Notes under the pieces: model-generated
What the model was told of the DNA's origin: nothing
The model's database searches: none
The model's input: the letters and a program-made list of their open reading frames with translations, nothing else
In this document: in pieces, positions 24,301 through 36,300 of the stretch
Numbering within the stretch: the stretch's first letter is position 1
Layout of the letters: each line of letters begins with the position of its first letter
Made by a program: the position numbers and the translations under genes
DNA from: Auriscalpium vulgare
Taxonomy: Eukaryota > Basidiomycota > Agaricomycetes > Russulales > Auriscalpiaceae
Length of the DNA: 64,000 nucleotides
NCBI GenBank assembly: GCA_019915015.1
Contig: JAHBBC010000001.1
Location: 310,001-374,000 of the forward strand
Direction of reading: 5' to 3'

Positions 24301-24486
24301 CATCGCCCTAGCCATCTGCTGGGCCCTCAACAACGTCACAGCGCCTATCAGCGTACACACTCTCATGCGGTGCGTATGCGTATCTCATGGTATTATCGAC
24401 CGTCTGTTCTGACACGGCGCAGGGTGAGCCATACCAAGTCCGCGCTCAAGCGCGCTGCTCCTCCCGGCGTCGCTCTTACCATCAAC
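21361..24486. other. Intergenic region, no supported gene
   Basis: The first 300 bp belong to the inverted duplication. The rest has several short open frames on the plus strand (for example 22484-23070, 23265-23790) without convincing splice partners, promoter or family resemblance. A phrase GACGGTGCGCCCA near 22728 recurs near 42245 and, inverted, near 49595, so some of this is again duplicated debris. Confidence 0.4.
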
Positions 24487-25056
24487 ATGGCCAGTACGTC
24501 CCCATCCCCATCCACATCAGCCGCGCGCCGCCCACTCACGCTCACCGCACGGCAGACATCCTCGCCCCCATAATTATCGTCACCACCGCGACGATCCTCG
24601 GCAGCGTCGCCGCGTCGCTCTTCCTCCAGCTCCTCCTGCTCCCGAAGCCCGTCGACCGCTGGCTGCGCCGATACGTGCGCACCGCCGGCGTCGCGGTCCC
24701 GCTGCGCGCGCAGGCCGCCATCCTCGCCGCGGGCGCGCTGCTCGTGCTCCCCGCGCACATCGCGTACACCGTCGTGTTCGCGACGATGGCGCCCGGCCTG
24801 GAGGCAGCGGGGGGTGGCGTGCTCGTGCCGGATGCGGTGGTCCCGTACAGCAAGATCGGGTACCGTGAGTGCTGGTCCTGTTCTGCGGTTGTACAGACTG
24901 ATTGGCGGCTGGGCTGGGTTGTGGGCAGTGCGCGCGCAGGAGGTTGTGCCGTGGGTTAGCGGGCTGGCGACGGCCGGCGCGGCCGTCGTGCTCTTCGCAG
25001 CGTCGCGCCGGCGCGTACGCGATGAAGGCGCAGGGGGCCTCGAGGCGTCGAAATAG
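24487..25056 (+). CDS. Small integral membrane protein, 147 aa
   Basis: Three exons: 24487-24493 (only seven bases), 24556-24864, 24929-25056, giving 147 aa. The protein starts MANILAPIIIVTTATILGS, a long first helix (about residues 3-32), followed by a basic loop (RWLRRYVR), a second helix LRAQAAILAAGALLVLPAHIAY, and a third near the C-terminus (WVSGLATAGAAVVLFAAS), ending in charged residues. Similar small three- to four-helix proteins with a tiny first exon are common in Agaricomycetes; their function is not known to me. The very short first exon was chosen because it gives an ATG, a consensus GTACGT donor and the correct phase. The very high GC of exon 2 produces long false frames on the opposite strand. 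Confidence 0.65.
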
Positions 25057-25679
25057 CACACCGCTCCCCACGGTCTCCGACACAAGTTCTCACCCGGTTT
25101 ATACTTGGGTTATGTGTCTTCTGATTATAAATGGACAGGTTTATGCTGCCTGACACGCGTCGGAATTCGGATAAGGAAGGCGCTGAGAGGACTGTCTGCG
25201 AAGCACCCGTGTGAGTGATGCAAGATAGCGTGCGTGTCCTGGAGCCAGCCACGGTGCGCCTGCCTCCGTGCTCGATCGAGGTCCAGTTCTGACGCAGCAC
25301 GCAGCGCCCAGCACGACTCGGAGCGCATCCGGCTCTCGCTCTCTTCCCGTAGAATTGCTAGTCCCTTTCATGGGACCGCGCATACACTAAATCCACGGCA
25401 ATATGAATTCAATGCAAGGCGGCAGACTTAGTATGCGGCGCTCGCTCGACCGGACTCGCGACAGAAATGTGCTGCGTGCGTCACTGCATCCTGTTGTGAG
25501 CATCTTGCTTCCGTCGCTGACCGTAGACCGCGCGCAGTTCCACCGCTCCTCGGTCTCCGTGCGGACCGGCCTTTCGTCTTCGTCGTGCACAGCCGTGACC
25601 AAATACCGTGAACCATGCGGCCGCAATATGTGCGAGACGGACATCACAGCGCGCCCTTTGACTCTAGCCCGTGTTTCAG

Positions 25680-26010
25680 GGTGCGCAGCGGCCGGCCGCC
25701 ATCCGCTGCAAAATGACTATGTCGTTGATGGCGGAGCTACGATGCACGAGGCCGTGCGCTAGGGCGCATATATCCGGCGAGATGTGTTGTTGGCAAATCC
25801 GTGCGATGCGTGGGGTAGAGCAAGGGCGGCGATGCTATGTAGTGCTTTGCCTGTATGGCACTTTCCTGTCCTCAGATTTCCAATGTCCACGTCTCGAAAC
25901 CACCGCGCGCAAAGATGCCATGGCGAGCAGAAAACAAAATTCTCGGAGTCGGCGCACTGTAATCCATGCACTGAACGCTGCATACACGATGATTCGAGAA
26001 TACAGAGAAT
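25680..26010 (+). repeat. Dispersed repeat R2, unit a
   Basis: Shared phrases with units at 28690, 41190 and 42905: CTCAGATTTCCAATGTC, ACGTCTCGAAACCACCGCG, and CATACACGATGATTCGAGAATAC. No coding function is evident. Confidence 0.55.
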
Positions 26011-26379
26011 AGCATCATCATAAATGCTCACAACCGGCCGACTCCAGATAATAATATATGTGAAACCAGGAAGTTCGGCCTGCTTGCCCCTCGGGCGATG
26101 TCTGAGTCTGGCCACAATTTCAATCGACAGGAAACGCGCACATAAGCATAAGGGAGTATACCATACGGTTCCTTGAGCAGATGAGTCGCAACAAAGAGCC
26201 GTGGTGAAGGGCCAAATGAGTCTGAGAGGTGTCTATGTAGAGTACATGTCAATCGCTGGCAGCATGTGTCATAAACGGTGAGATGCACGAAGCGGGCTTA
26301 CTGTGGGGATGATGACACAGTTGCAGAAGCCTTATCATGAAGAGCTCTGACCCGCCCGCAAGCAGCCAAAGTCAGCACG

Positions 26380-26600
26380 CGATATGAGAGGGAGTAGGGA
26401 AAAGAGCATGATGAGGAGCGTAGGCTCAGGCGCGGTGGTGATCAAGCAGCATGGGGGGCGGAGGGAAAGAGCGACGCGGCGGGCGAGCAGCGGGCGCGCT
26501 TTATGTAGGGACGCCGTGTTTGGCTTGGGGAGGGCGGACAAACAGAACGCGAGCGCGTCGCGTGCACGTGCTGGGAGGACACTGCCACGTCCTCTTCTCC
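26380..26600 (+). repeat. Dispersed promoter-like repeat (P unit)
   Basis: AAAAGAGCATGATGAGGAGC, GAGGGAAAGAGCGACG, GCGCGCTTTATGTAGGGACG, GTGTTTGGCTTGGGGAGGGC, GGACAAACAGAACGCG and GTGCACGTGCTGGGAGG occur in the standard order. A second CGCACGTGCTGCGAGCG lies at about 26770. Confidence 0.6.
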
Positions 26601-26827
26601 TTCAATCTCATTACCGCCGGACAGCCACGGCAAGGCCGCGAGCATACATTCGACCGACCGGCCACTGTGTTCAAAGCATACATACCACCCCAACCACCGA
26701 GAACGGCGTTGCGCGATGTATACACGCCTGACTGGACCGGTCTGCCGGTGCGCGCCAGGGCCGCGTCGGCGCACGTGCTGCGAGCGGACCGCCTTGCCCG
26801 TTGCCCTGGCCCAGCGCTGCAGACGAC

Positions 26828-27010
26828 ATGTTCTCTTCCGCCTCCGAGCCGTCTTCACGCCCTCAGGCCTCAGGTTTCGCCAACGTCGCTCCTCCTCGCG
26901 ATGAGTTTGCTTGCATCATAGCAGTGCCATTCCACCCAAGACCAGGCGGATACCAGAGGCGAGGCTACGCACCACGGTCGCTCAACCTCCTCGTTCGTGA
27001 CGATGTCTGA
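26828..27010 (+). CDS. Possible 60-aa protein or first exon downstream of a P unit
   Basis: An ATG near 26829 opens about 60 codons (MFSSASEPSSRPQASG ..., later PPRDEFACIIAVPFHPRPGG) ending at TGA near 27008. It lies about 60 bp after an E-box CACGTG and about 300 bp after a TATA-like box of the P unit. No family is recognised and no paralogous intact copy is seen in the window; it may be a remnant. Confidence 0.25.
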   Translation: MFSSASEPSSRPQASGFANVAPPRDEFACIIAVPFHPRPGGYQRRGYAPRSLNLLVRDDV

Positions 27011-27446
27011 TGCACGGATCCAGACTCCGATGCACCGCACCGCCAGGATCCACGCCCACCTCGACCGACAGCGCGCCGATGTCCGACGCCGACGCGTGGC
27101 AATGAGCTCCCGCTTTTCGAGACCGACGAAGACTCAGAGAGGTGAAATCAAATCGCAGCAGGGCCGCGTGGCAGGTGCGTTCTGGATTTCTACTTATCGA
27201 CGGTCGAGTCCACTAACCATGCGCATACACGTAGCTCTGCATTATCATATCTCCGCGACGCGCACCTTTGACGCGCTCGGCCGGCGCCATCTCTCCGCGG
27301 GCGCGCGCTCTGACTCCTCCGGCTCTCCCAGTGGTCTTCTCTGTTCCCTCGTCAGCCATCAATCCTGTCCTGCATTAATTTGGTTCGAGGCGGGCATCCA
27401 ACTTGAAGCGGGAGTTGGGCACGCGGGTGGCTCCGTCGATCGGTGC

Positions 27447-27540
27447 TGCGCGCGCATCCAGGTGCGCTGTATGCGCTGTCTCTTTTGCATTCTTCACGTC
27501 GCTCACCCTGCGTTCGCTAGTGCCAGCACATCGACGCCGA
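27447..27540 (+). repeat. Dispersed repeat R3, copy 1
   Basis: The phrase GCTGCGCGCGCATCCAGGTG followed by CGCTGTATGCGCTGTCTC, then TTCACGTCGCTCAC and GCTAGTGCCAGCA, recurs at 39320-39400 and 45421-45507. Confidence 0.65.
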
Positions 27541-28689
27541 AGCCCACATTCTACTCGGTCGGCATGTATTGTCGTCACCAGCCGTTGACTATGGGCTCGC
27601 AGGACTCGGCCGTCCTGCGCGGCTCGGTGTCCATCCACGGCCCATGTATCGGCAGACCTGCGGCAGCCAACCCGACAGTAACTTTGTCGGTTCAAGGGAT
27701 TGCTGGTACTGCAAGCTCGCAGAACAGCGCGCAAGAGCGATCATAGGTATGTGGACAGCACGGCTTTCGTGTGCACAGACTCATGCATCGTACGATCAGG
27801 CGCCGCAACAGGGAATTATCAGGCCATCGATGGTCAAAACACCCCTTTTCCAACTCCTCAACTCGCCCTCGCACGAGCTTCAGCCATGCTGGCGTCCTCA
27901 CCGGCGCTCAGCATGGCATACGCGTCCTTTGTTCATACGCTGTGATGTCAAAGTTCAACAATGGATCGGAGCGTCGCAGAATGGCAGGCACATCCCAGCG
28001 GTCTTGGGTGCGTGTGCGTGCTTGCCCCATCTTCCGAGCGCACTGGCTGACGCGTCCGTCACAGGTTAATGCACGCGCAGTAAATGCCGCCCATTTTTTA
28101 TAATCGTCGACACGCATCTGCAATCGGATCGAACGTCGCTGAGAAGGCCGCCGCCTGCGATTTAAAATCCCAGTGTATGCAGAAGCACTGGACTGTGCGC
28201 ACGTCCTCGAGCCGCGGTACGCCCCCTTCCGTGTCGATCAAGCTCCCCATTCTGATACAGGACGAATATGAAGATGCTTGTCCACATGCCTCCACCCTGC
28301 CTAGTACTTCTCGGCCGAAAGAGCCCACCAACGAGCTCAGCGCATGTCATGTCGCTTTCATGAGACCGCGCATACACCAGCTCAGCGGCGCCCGAATCTC
28401 TTCATGTGAGGCCCGAGCCGTAGCTCAGAGCTGCGACGCGGGCGTTCGCCCTCGGTGTACACACCCGCCTCGCACAAGTCGGCTGCTCGGTGCGCCCCGT
28501 CGAATTCGCACAGATCGTCGACTGACACACGCTCTCTTCCCTCCACCAGCGAGCCAGAACTGCACGCCTGTGAGACGGACATCCGTCTGGCGCGTCACTC
28601 GTAAAAACCCGGCTGTATCTATCCTGCTTCCGTTGCGAACAGGCCGCGATTGAACGGGAGTCGTATACAGCATTCATGTTCCCGTCGTC

Positions 28690-28970
28690 GCGCGAGGCCG
28701 TGCACGATGCGTTTGTTGGCATATCCGTGCATCGCGTGGGACAGAGGCAGGGCGCCGATTCCCAAGTTCTTGCGGTCGGGACTGAAGAGGTGGACATTGC
28801 TTGCTTACACTAGTGTATAGCATCATCTGGTGCTCAGATTTCTATGTCTCGAAACCACCGCGTGCGCGTATCTCATGGCCTACAGAATTCAATGTTCTGG
28901 GAGCCCAAGCACTGCAATCCCTGTACACAATTCTGCGTAGACAATGATTTCAGAATACGTCGGACAACCT
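28690..28970 (+). repeat. Dispersed repeat R2, unit b
   Basis: Shares GCCGATTCCCAAGTTCTTGC and GGTCGGGACT with unit c (41260-41285), and GCTCAGATTTC, TCTCGAAACCACCGCG, ACAATTCTGCGTAGACAATG and AGAATACGTCGGACAA with the other units. Confidence 0.55.
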
Positions 28971-29276
28971 CCTGCCCGCGGTTCTTACACGACTCTGGCA
29001 CAGGTTATTATGCGCGCGCACGACGCGGCGCCGATGCGCGTCATTGCGTATGCTCGATTCGGAGTGCGTCTTACTATACGTAGATACTTCTCTCTACTTT
29101 CGGACACCACGAGACTCACATATACGCGCACGCCAGCGCCGTGCCCTTCCTCCCTCTTTTCTCCCTCTTCCCCTCATCGGCACGGTGCTAGGTGTGCTCT
29201 CCGTTCCTCTTTTCTCTCTTTATTCCTCATCTGTACGTAAAACAGTTAACAGCGCTGCATCAACACGCCCATCATA

Positions 29277-29903
29277 ATGCAGGCTGCGGCAAACCAAGGC
29301 CCTCCCACTGCCGCGCTGCCTCCGTTCGCGCTGGCTACCCTTCCGAGCGGGAGGTACCGGATATCCTGTGACTTCCGCACCGGAGCGATCGAGGACGTGC
29401 TTCCCGGCGGATCGCGATCCGACTCCTGTGCGTGTTGCTGCTATCCGATGAGACCCACATTCTAATCTGCACACTCAACAGTTGGCGTATACAAACGCGT
29501 GGCGCGTCTGCTCACGCAAGCCGGCTTCGTGCGCGCGGAGCTCTCTATGTGGGAGAGAGTGTGTTCCGCCAGCTACGCATATCACACCATGATGCGCTTG
29601 CGCGCGATCGAGCCGTCCGGCGTCATTCTCGACGATATGCAAATTGACTTCATCCCGCACAAGGAGTGGTCGATGGACGTGTCGGCTGGAGTGCGCCTCG
29701 GGGGAGAGTATTCCCGGCAGCTCATTGGCGTGACGCCGGCGGGGCTTGTCCCTGCGTTGAACGGCGTTCAGATGCCCATCACACAGAACACGATGCCGCA
29801 GAGTTGGCCCGGCGGCGATTCCGACCTCCTGCCCTCAGGAGTGCGCCGGACCCACCCAGATGTAGAGTGTGCTCTGGACGGCAATAATTGGGTGCGCCCT
29901 TGA
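29277..29903 (+). CDS. Hypothetical protein, 190 aa, two exons
   Basis: Exons 29277-29427 and 29482-29903 join in phase across a 54-bp intron (GTGCGT ... CAACAG) to give 190 aa. The protein has a short proline/alanine N-terminus, then RYRISCDFRTGAIEDV, and a C-terminal half with MWERVCSASYAYHTMMRL and FIPHKEWSMDVSAGVRLG. I do not recognise the family. Support is the clean splice and codon-like composition of both exons. The chromodomain retrotransposon begins 110 bp after the stop codon, so the 3' untranslated region or terminator of this gene is probably altered by the insertion. Confidence 0.5.
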
Positions 29904-30007
29904 GGTACGTAGCTACGGGTATACGTGCTCACTGCTACATTGGCGATGTGCTCATCACTTGACCTAGGTGTCTGGCCAAACGCAGCACAAAGGACAACCG
30001 TTGCAGT

Positions 30008-30012
30008 TCATA
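30008..30012. other. Target-site duplication TCATA (left)
   Basis: TCATA precedes the LTR at 30013 and is repeated at 38959-38963 after the other LTR, the usual 5-bp mark of Ty3-type integrase. Confidence 0.9.
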
Positions 30013-30310
30013 TGTGAGCCTAACGGCCTCTCGAGCTAATCTTGATGCTTGTGTGCTTGAAGATGTTCGAGAGTAGCTGTTAGAACACGGGTTGCAAGGA
30101 AGAGAGTTCAGTCAAACCAGAACAGAGTGGGGAATAGTTCGGGTTCAAGAGAGTCTAGCTAGATACAAACACGTAGCTAGCTATGTATACTACTTACTAA
30201 TCTACTGATTTCCGGGTGATAACAAGTCCGCCGGGAGGCGGACACGCAACTCCTGCCGAAACGAGGAGTCAGCGGCGGGAACTGAGGTGAGTCGGCGCGC
30301 GGGCGTTACA
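30013..30310 (-). repeat. 3' LTR of the chromodomain element
   Basis: 298 bp, TG...CA ends, identical by eye to 38661-38958. In element direction this is the 3' LTR. It holds an 11-bp imperfect inverted repeat (30156-30166 with 30173-30183). The annotated long frame runs about 14 codons into it before stopping at 30269. Confidence 0.95.
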
Positions 30311-33300
30311 TTCGCCCTCCCGCCTTGCTCGGAAAGGCGTACCTTGTACGCTGAGCGACGACTCAACCGCTGAAACCTCCGTCGGGCCCATGTGTGTCAT
30401 CGACGACGTAGTCGCCGTCGTCATCATATTCTTCGTCGGCGCCGTTGCCGGCGCCTTCGTACGACAGCTGGGCGGCTGCGGGCTCGAAAACTTCTTCACT
30501 CTCGACGACGACTTGCTGGTTGGAGGGTCCTGCCTCTCCGGCACCTCCTGCGTCGTTCTGGTGAGTCGAGCCCCCGAAGCGGCCGCTGCGGCCTCGCCTA
30601 GAGCGATAATTCCCTGAAGAAAAGGTCTGAACTCGGGAAAATCAAGTCGAGGTGCGTTAAATTCACCTCTCTGTCCGCCACGACGCCTGAACGATCCGCC
30701 AGCGCCCTGCTGCGGCTGCGTGTCGCGACGGCCGAATCGCTGAGCCAAAGCTCCGCCGCGCGGGCCTCCGGGAAGACGACGGTCCGACTCGCGCCAACCG
30801 CCGTTGCCACGGCGATGCGGGCCCCCATATCGACCTCCGCCGCCACGCTCCATGCCCGCCATGCTAGCCTTAAAATCCAGCAGACGTCCCCACGACGCCG
30901 GGTCCATCTGGACACCGCTGGAAGGACCTAGGGCAAACGGCGGGGTGTGCGGCGCCGGGTTGTCGTACCACGGCGGCGGCGCGCCGTAGTACGCGTTCGG
31001 CGGCGGCGCTGCGTGATTACGACTCAAATCAGCGTCGGAAATATCATGACCAGCCCGCCAATACATACGACCGTTCAAAAGGTGAGGATAATCCGTTGGC
31101 AACGGCGCATAGACGTTGACAGCTCGGAACCGGTCGACATAGCCACGGGGCGGTTCGCCGGGGTACGGAGCGCGCCCTCCGCTTCGAGCCCACTCGAGAA
31201 GGTCGGCCGCGTATTCCTGGCATAGCGCGAGGTCGTCGTTGGAGAAATGAGCCGTGTTATTAGCCATAGGAAAAGGAGTCGAGGGGTTATTGCGTGTAGG
31301 GTAAGCTTCTCGACGGAGTCGCTCGTTTCTCAACCGCGCTAACTCCTCCTTTATATTCCCTTTCACAATCAGTTCATCTCCGGGTTGATAGCCGGGCTCC
31401 CGACGCCCGTAGATTGCGTCTTCGATAGTAAATACAGCAACTGTCGGAATAACATCCGGTTCAGGCTGTCCTCGAGGCAGAAATCGCGCGTGCGCGATAC
31501 CCATCGCCTCGCAGTACGCTTCGAGCGCAACGAGGTGTTTTACCTCATGGTAAGATGCCCAGGTAACGTCGCCTGTAGACCATTGCACCTCAAATTGCGT
31601 GTCCGTGCCCTGACCGCTATGAGAGATAATTCGGTCGACTGCCCACTCGCCAGGCTCTGTCATACCTATCACCTGGTGCCACTGACGACCCGGAAATTTC
31701 CTATCATCGTTAGGTACATGTGCACGCAACAACGAGGCGTGGAACGCGTTGTGTACCCCGCGCGACCTTATTTCCTCCGGAAGCTCGAGTTGGTAAGTTG
31801 ATCCCTTTTCGAGCTCGCCAGTTATTCTAAACGGTCCTAGATATTTAGGTACAAGCTTGCGGGCTCGCGCCTTAGGCAGCCGCAAATTCTTTGTCGACAA
31901 ATAGGCCAAGTCGCCGACTCGGAGTGGTGAGTCCCAACGCTTCTTATTTGCTTGCTCCGTTTGGCGCACGCGTGCCTCGATGATCGCATCGTGGGCGCGC
32001 AAGATTGCTTCTTTTATCTTAAGCGCGAACTTTCTGACACCCGGGTATTCAGTGTCAAGATCCCATATCATCGGACGCGGCATGCGGCCATAGTTCAAGA
32101 AGAACGGCGAAAATCCGGTCGTGTCGGACCTTGCCGAGTTCATTGCAAATTCAATGGCCGGCAGTTTGGACACCCAATCCTTCTGATCTGGGGCCACGCA
32201 CTGACGCAACATCTGCGTCATCGTGCGGTTAGCTCGCTCGGTTGCCCCGTCCGTCTGCGGGTGGTACGCTGATGACAACCGGAGCTCGACGTTCAATAGT
32301 GAGTGCAATTTCTGCCAAAAAGTGCTCGTAAACAAGCTATCTCGGTCGCTGATGATTCTCTCAGGCAATCCATGGTGTTTATACACGCTGTCGAAGAGTA
32401 TCTCGGCGATTTGCACTGCACCGTAAGTCTGTTTTGTTGGAACCAAGTGCACCATGGACGTTAAATGGTCTATGATCACGCAGATCATATCAAACGCTCC
32501 GTGCCTATTCGATGACTGCGGGAGCGGGCCCACGAAGTCTACGCCAATTGCCTGCCATGGTCGTCGGGGTACTTCCAGGGTGCGTAGCCTTCCCATTGGC
32601 TGTTGCGTGCTCGATTTACTTGTTGCGCAAACGACACATGACCTGCAGAAATCTTCGACATCCTTGGCCATTGCGGGCCACCAGACTTCCGTTCTGAGGT
32701 AGTCTAAAGTCTTGGACGCTCCGAGGTGAGCCAGCAACGAGTGCGCATGCGATATCGCGATCTCGCGGGCGCTCCGCCTCCCCACAAGGATGTCCGGTAA
32801 GCACAGTCGTTTCTCATCACGGTAGATCTTAAAAATTAAATCCGCCTCCAACAGGAAGTCCTTGTAGTGCTCTGGCTGTGCGGCAACCTTTCGAAAGAAA
32901 GGGTCTTCCACATAGCGACCTCGGACCTCCCGCAAGAGCGGCACCCCCGACTCGCTCGTGATTATCAGCTCGGGTAAGTGGATCTCTGGATTAGCCTCGG
33001 TCTGTGGGTCCTCATGCTGACTTTGTCTATCGGATTCGGCCTCCCCGCTTGCAGCGTTCTGATTATTCAGCACTCCGTCTCCGTCGGTATTTGACAAGAC
33101 AACTGGCACATCCTCCGACGTGTCCGCGGGCTGCGCGGCTTTGTGCTTGCGACGCGAGCGCTTAGCCACCGGAGCTGTTGGTACCGTCTTGACTGCAACC
33201 GTCCGCTTCAACCCACGGTAATACCCGTCGTCGCGCGGTTTCGCAGCAAGACGACTTGACCGGCGCAGCGCTACATCGAGCTCAGCCAGCAGCATCTGAC

Positions 33301-36300
33301 CAGTGTATATTGGTACGTCATATATGTTTGCGAGCGGTGGTGGCTCGTCATCATCGTCGTCGCGCTGATCATCCGACAGGTACTCGCTGTGTGCTCGCAC
33401 GACACCTGCCGGCTCGTCGCTGTACAACCGCGACAGTGCGTCGGCAACTACGTTTGTATGTCCAGGTATGTACCCAATATCAAACTCGAACTCGTTCAAG
33501 ACGTCTAACCATCTATGCTGACGTGGCGACAGGTTCTTCTGCGTCATGAAGTGCTCGAGTGCCTGATGGTCCGTGCAGATGCGGAACTTTGCACCGTGCA
33601 GTATGCCGCGGAATCGTTTCAGGGACTCAACGATAGCAAGCAGCTCTTGCTCGTGTACTGGATAGTTCTGTTCTGCGGAATTAAATTTGCCTGACCAGAA
33701 CGTCACAATTTTCGCAGTCTGAAGATCATTCCCTTGGCTAACATATCCCGCTGCGCCTGTGGTGCTTGCATCCGTCACCAGGTTAATTGTTTCAGCGTCT
33801 GCTCCATAATCTAGAGCCACTCGACGGTGATCGCGCCACGCATGTACGACTTGCTTGATTTCATCGAACGCTCGCTGGTGCGTCGCCGTCCAACTCCATG
33901 ACCGATTCGCGCTCTTAAGCGGTTCGAGAATGCCCATAGGAATGCGAAGACCATGACAATTAGGTGCCAAATACCCAACCGCGCCTAAGAAGCTTCCCAG
34001 CAAATTACTGTTGGTGGGTACCTTCCAGTTTGCGACCGAGTCAACCTTGTGCGGGTCCATCGCAATTCCGTACTCGTCAATAACATGTCCTAGGATCTTC
34101 AGCTCGCGCGCAAAGAACTGCATCTTCCCCGCGCTGAGGTATAGCTTGTTCTTTCGCAGCACGTCGAGCAAAATCCGTATGTGCTTCATATGATCTTCCG
34201 CAGTGTCTGAATAAATGATAATATCATCCAGGTACACATCCATGAAGACTCCGATGTACGGCGCGAAGATATGATTCATCAATGCCTGATATGTTGCACC
34301 GCCATTACAGTCTCCAATCTGAAGCACAAGACTTTCCATAGTCCCATCTGGCGTTGTGAACAGCGTTCGCGAGACGTGATCCGGCTCTACGCGGATTTGC
34401 TCGTAGGCGTCCTTGCCATCAATGAGACTCCGATACTTATGGCGCGTCACTCGACGCAGTATAGCCTCGATGTCTGGTAGCGGCGTTGCCAGCTTGCGTG
34501 TATTCGCGTTCTGCTGGCGCTTGTCAACAACAGTGCGTATGCGCAAAGTCCCGTCCGCCTTTGGCGGTTTCCGCAGGATGAGCATTGGCATCGCGTTGGT
34601 GCCCGTCGCTGTACGCCATCGTCCCGACTCGAGGTACGCTTCCTTCTTTCGCTGCCAGAGAGCCTGCATGGCCTCAGGGCACTTGGATGGTCGCCACTGA
34701 TACACTTTCTTCTCGTCAATCAAGGGAATAATATGATTAATCTCACGCAGCGGTGGTAACGCGGTGCGCTCAGTGTCAGTCAGCAGATCCGACGCTTCAC
34801 GGTACAATTGCTGACGCAGACGCTCAAACGCATCCTCCGCGATGTCCGCTGCCGCCGACGAGATAGTGGTAACCTCCACGCCTTCAATCTCAAGCGGTTC
34901 CGCTGAGCCAATGGCCACTCGCGTAGGATTAAGTCCAACCATAACGCGGTGCTGGAAGATAAACGGCGTCCCCAGGATCATGTCATAATTATCCAGATTC
35001 ACGACGTCGAAGCGACGCTGACAGTCAATATCCTGGTACGCAAAGTGCACCGTTGCGCTCCGATTTATCTTCGAGCGAGAACCATGGACAGCGAGCTGAA
35101 CAGGCAATGGTTTTGCTAGCACTTCTGTTTTCAGACGCAGCTGATCAACTATTGTTGTAGACACAAAATCTGCCATCGAGCCAGTGTCAAGCAGCGCGCG
35201 TACGACCTGTCCATTAACCTTGACCGCGAGTACTACCGGCTTTGGAAGCTTCCTTCGCAAATCCTTGGTGCGCGCAGCGTTTCGCTCTATTGCGCTCACC
35301 GATTCGCGCCCTCCAGATCGAAATCTGGTTTGTTTACCGCGCGCGGAGCTGCCATTGGACGCCGACGCGACATACAACATCCAGCGTTGGCGGCGGCGAG
35401 CTCGCGCGGACTGTCGCTCATATGGCATATCAAACGGTATGCACAACGCTTTAATTTGCTCATGCGCTAAGTAACCGAATGATTCCTCGTCACCAGCGGC
35501 CACATCCTTGTGCGTTACAAGGCATGCGAGACCCGTCTCAGGAATATCTACCACATATCCGCGATAGTCTGGCAGGACTTGTATGAACAGCGGCCCGGGG
35601 TATCCGCGATCAGACACATATTTCTGTGCTTTGGCCTTAATACGCACAGGTATGGGCCAGTTCTGAAAATCCTGGATGCCTCGTCTGACCACTTTGTGCA
35701 CAAGTGTGTCAGGTTCTGCTAGGTCTGCATCCATCACGTCATAGACACGTTCGCCGGTGAGCCAGTCCGTCACTTCATATCCGTCACCCATAAACAATGC
35801 AGTAAACCGCTCGTGTGGTTCGCGCCCAGCGCGCATCGCTTCATCTGGGTTGTAGTACCGCTGGAATAGCTCGCAGATGAAACGTGCAGTGGCCTCAGTG
35901 CTCGACGTCTCGAGTTCTGGCCCTTCCGGCTCCGGCGATGGATATCCCGTAATGTTCACAGTGTTCACAGCGATGTCGACCCCGCGGGCTCTGTCAGCTA
36001 ATTTATCGACATCCGCGAGCCGCACGCTGCCTGTGTGGACGCCTCTCGCGCCTCTTGGTGCTCGAGCGGTCTGACGCTTAGGACAATTTCGCGCCTCATG
36101 ACCGGTCTCTTTACAATTGAAGCACTTCCCTTCAGCGCGCAGCTGATTCTGCTCCTCGCGCGATAGCCTTGGCTGTTCCCCGCGGTTCTCAGTTCGCGGT
36201 CGCGGCGCTGAGCGCCACCTCCCTTCGCGACGGTCAGTGGGTGCTCGCTCTCGAGGCTTATCCTTGGGCTTACTCTCACTGCGTCCAGCAGTTGGCTTCA

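Larger units (their letters stand above)
25057..29276. other. Region of decayed, mutually related repeat units
   Basis: Two R2 units (25680-26010, 28690-28970), one P unit, one R3 repeat and a stretch 27000-27740 related to 45090-45715 are listed separately or described there. The order P unit, exon-like unit, R3, broken coding tail at 26380-27740 is repeated at 43690-45715, so the two areas derive from one ancestral block. A possible 60-codon frame at 26828-27010 follows the P unit but has no other support. Confidence 0.5.

Noticed and set aside
24393..25085. 230-aa minus-strand frame
   Set aside because: Antisense shadow of the GC-rich membrane protein exon at 24556-24864; the plus-strand splice model with hydrophobic helices is far better.
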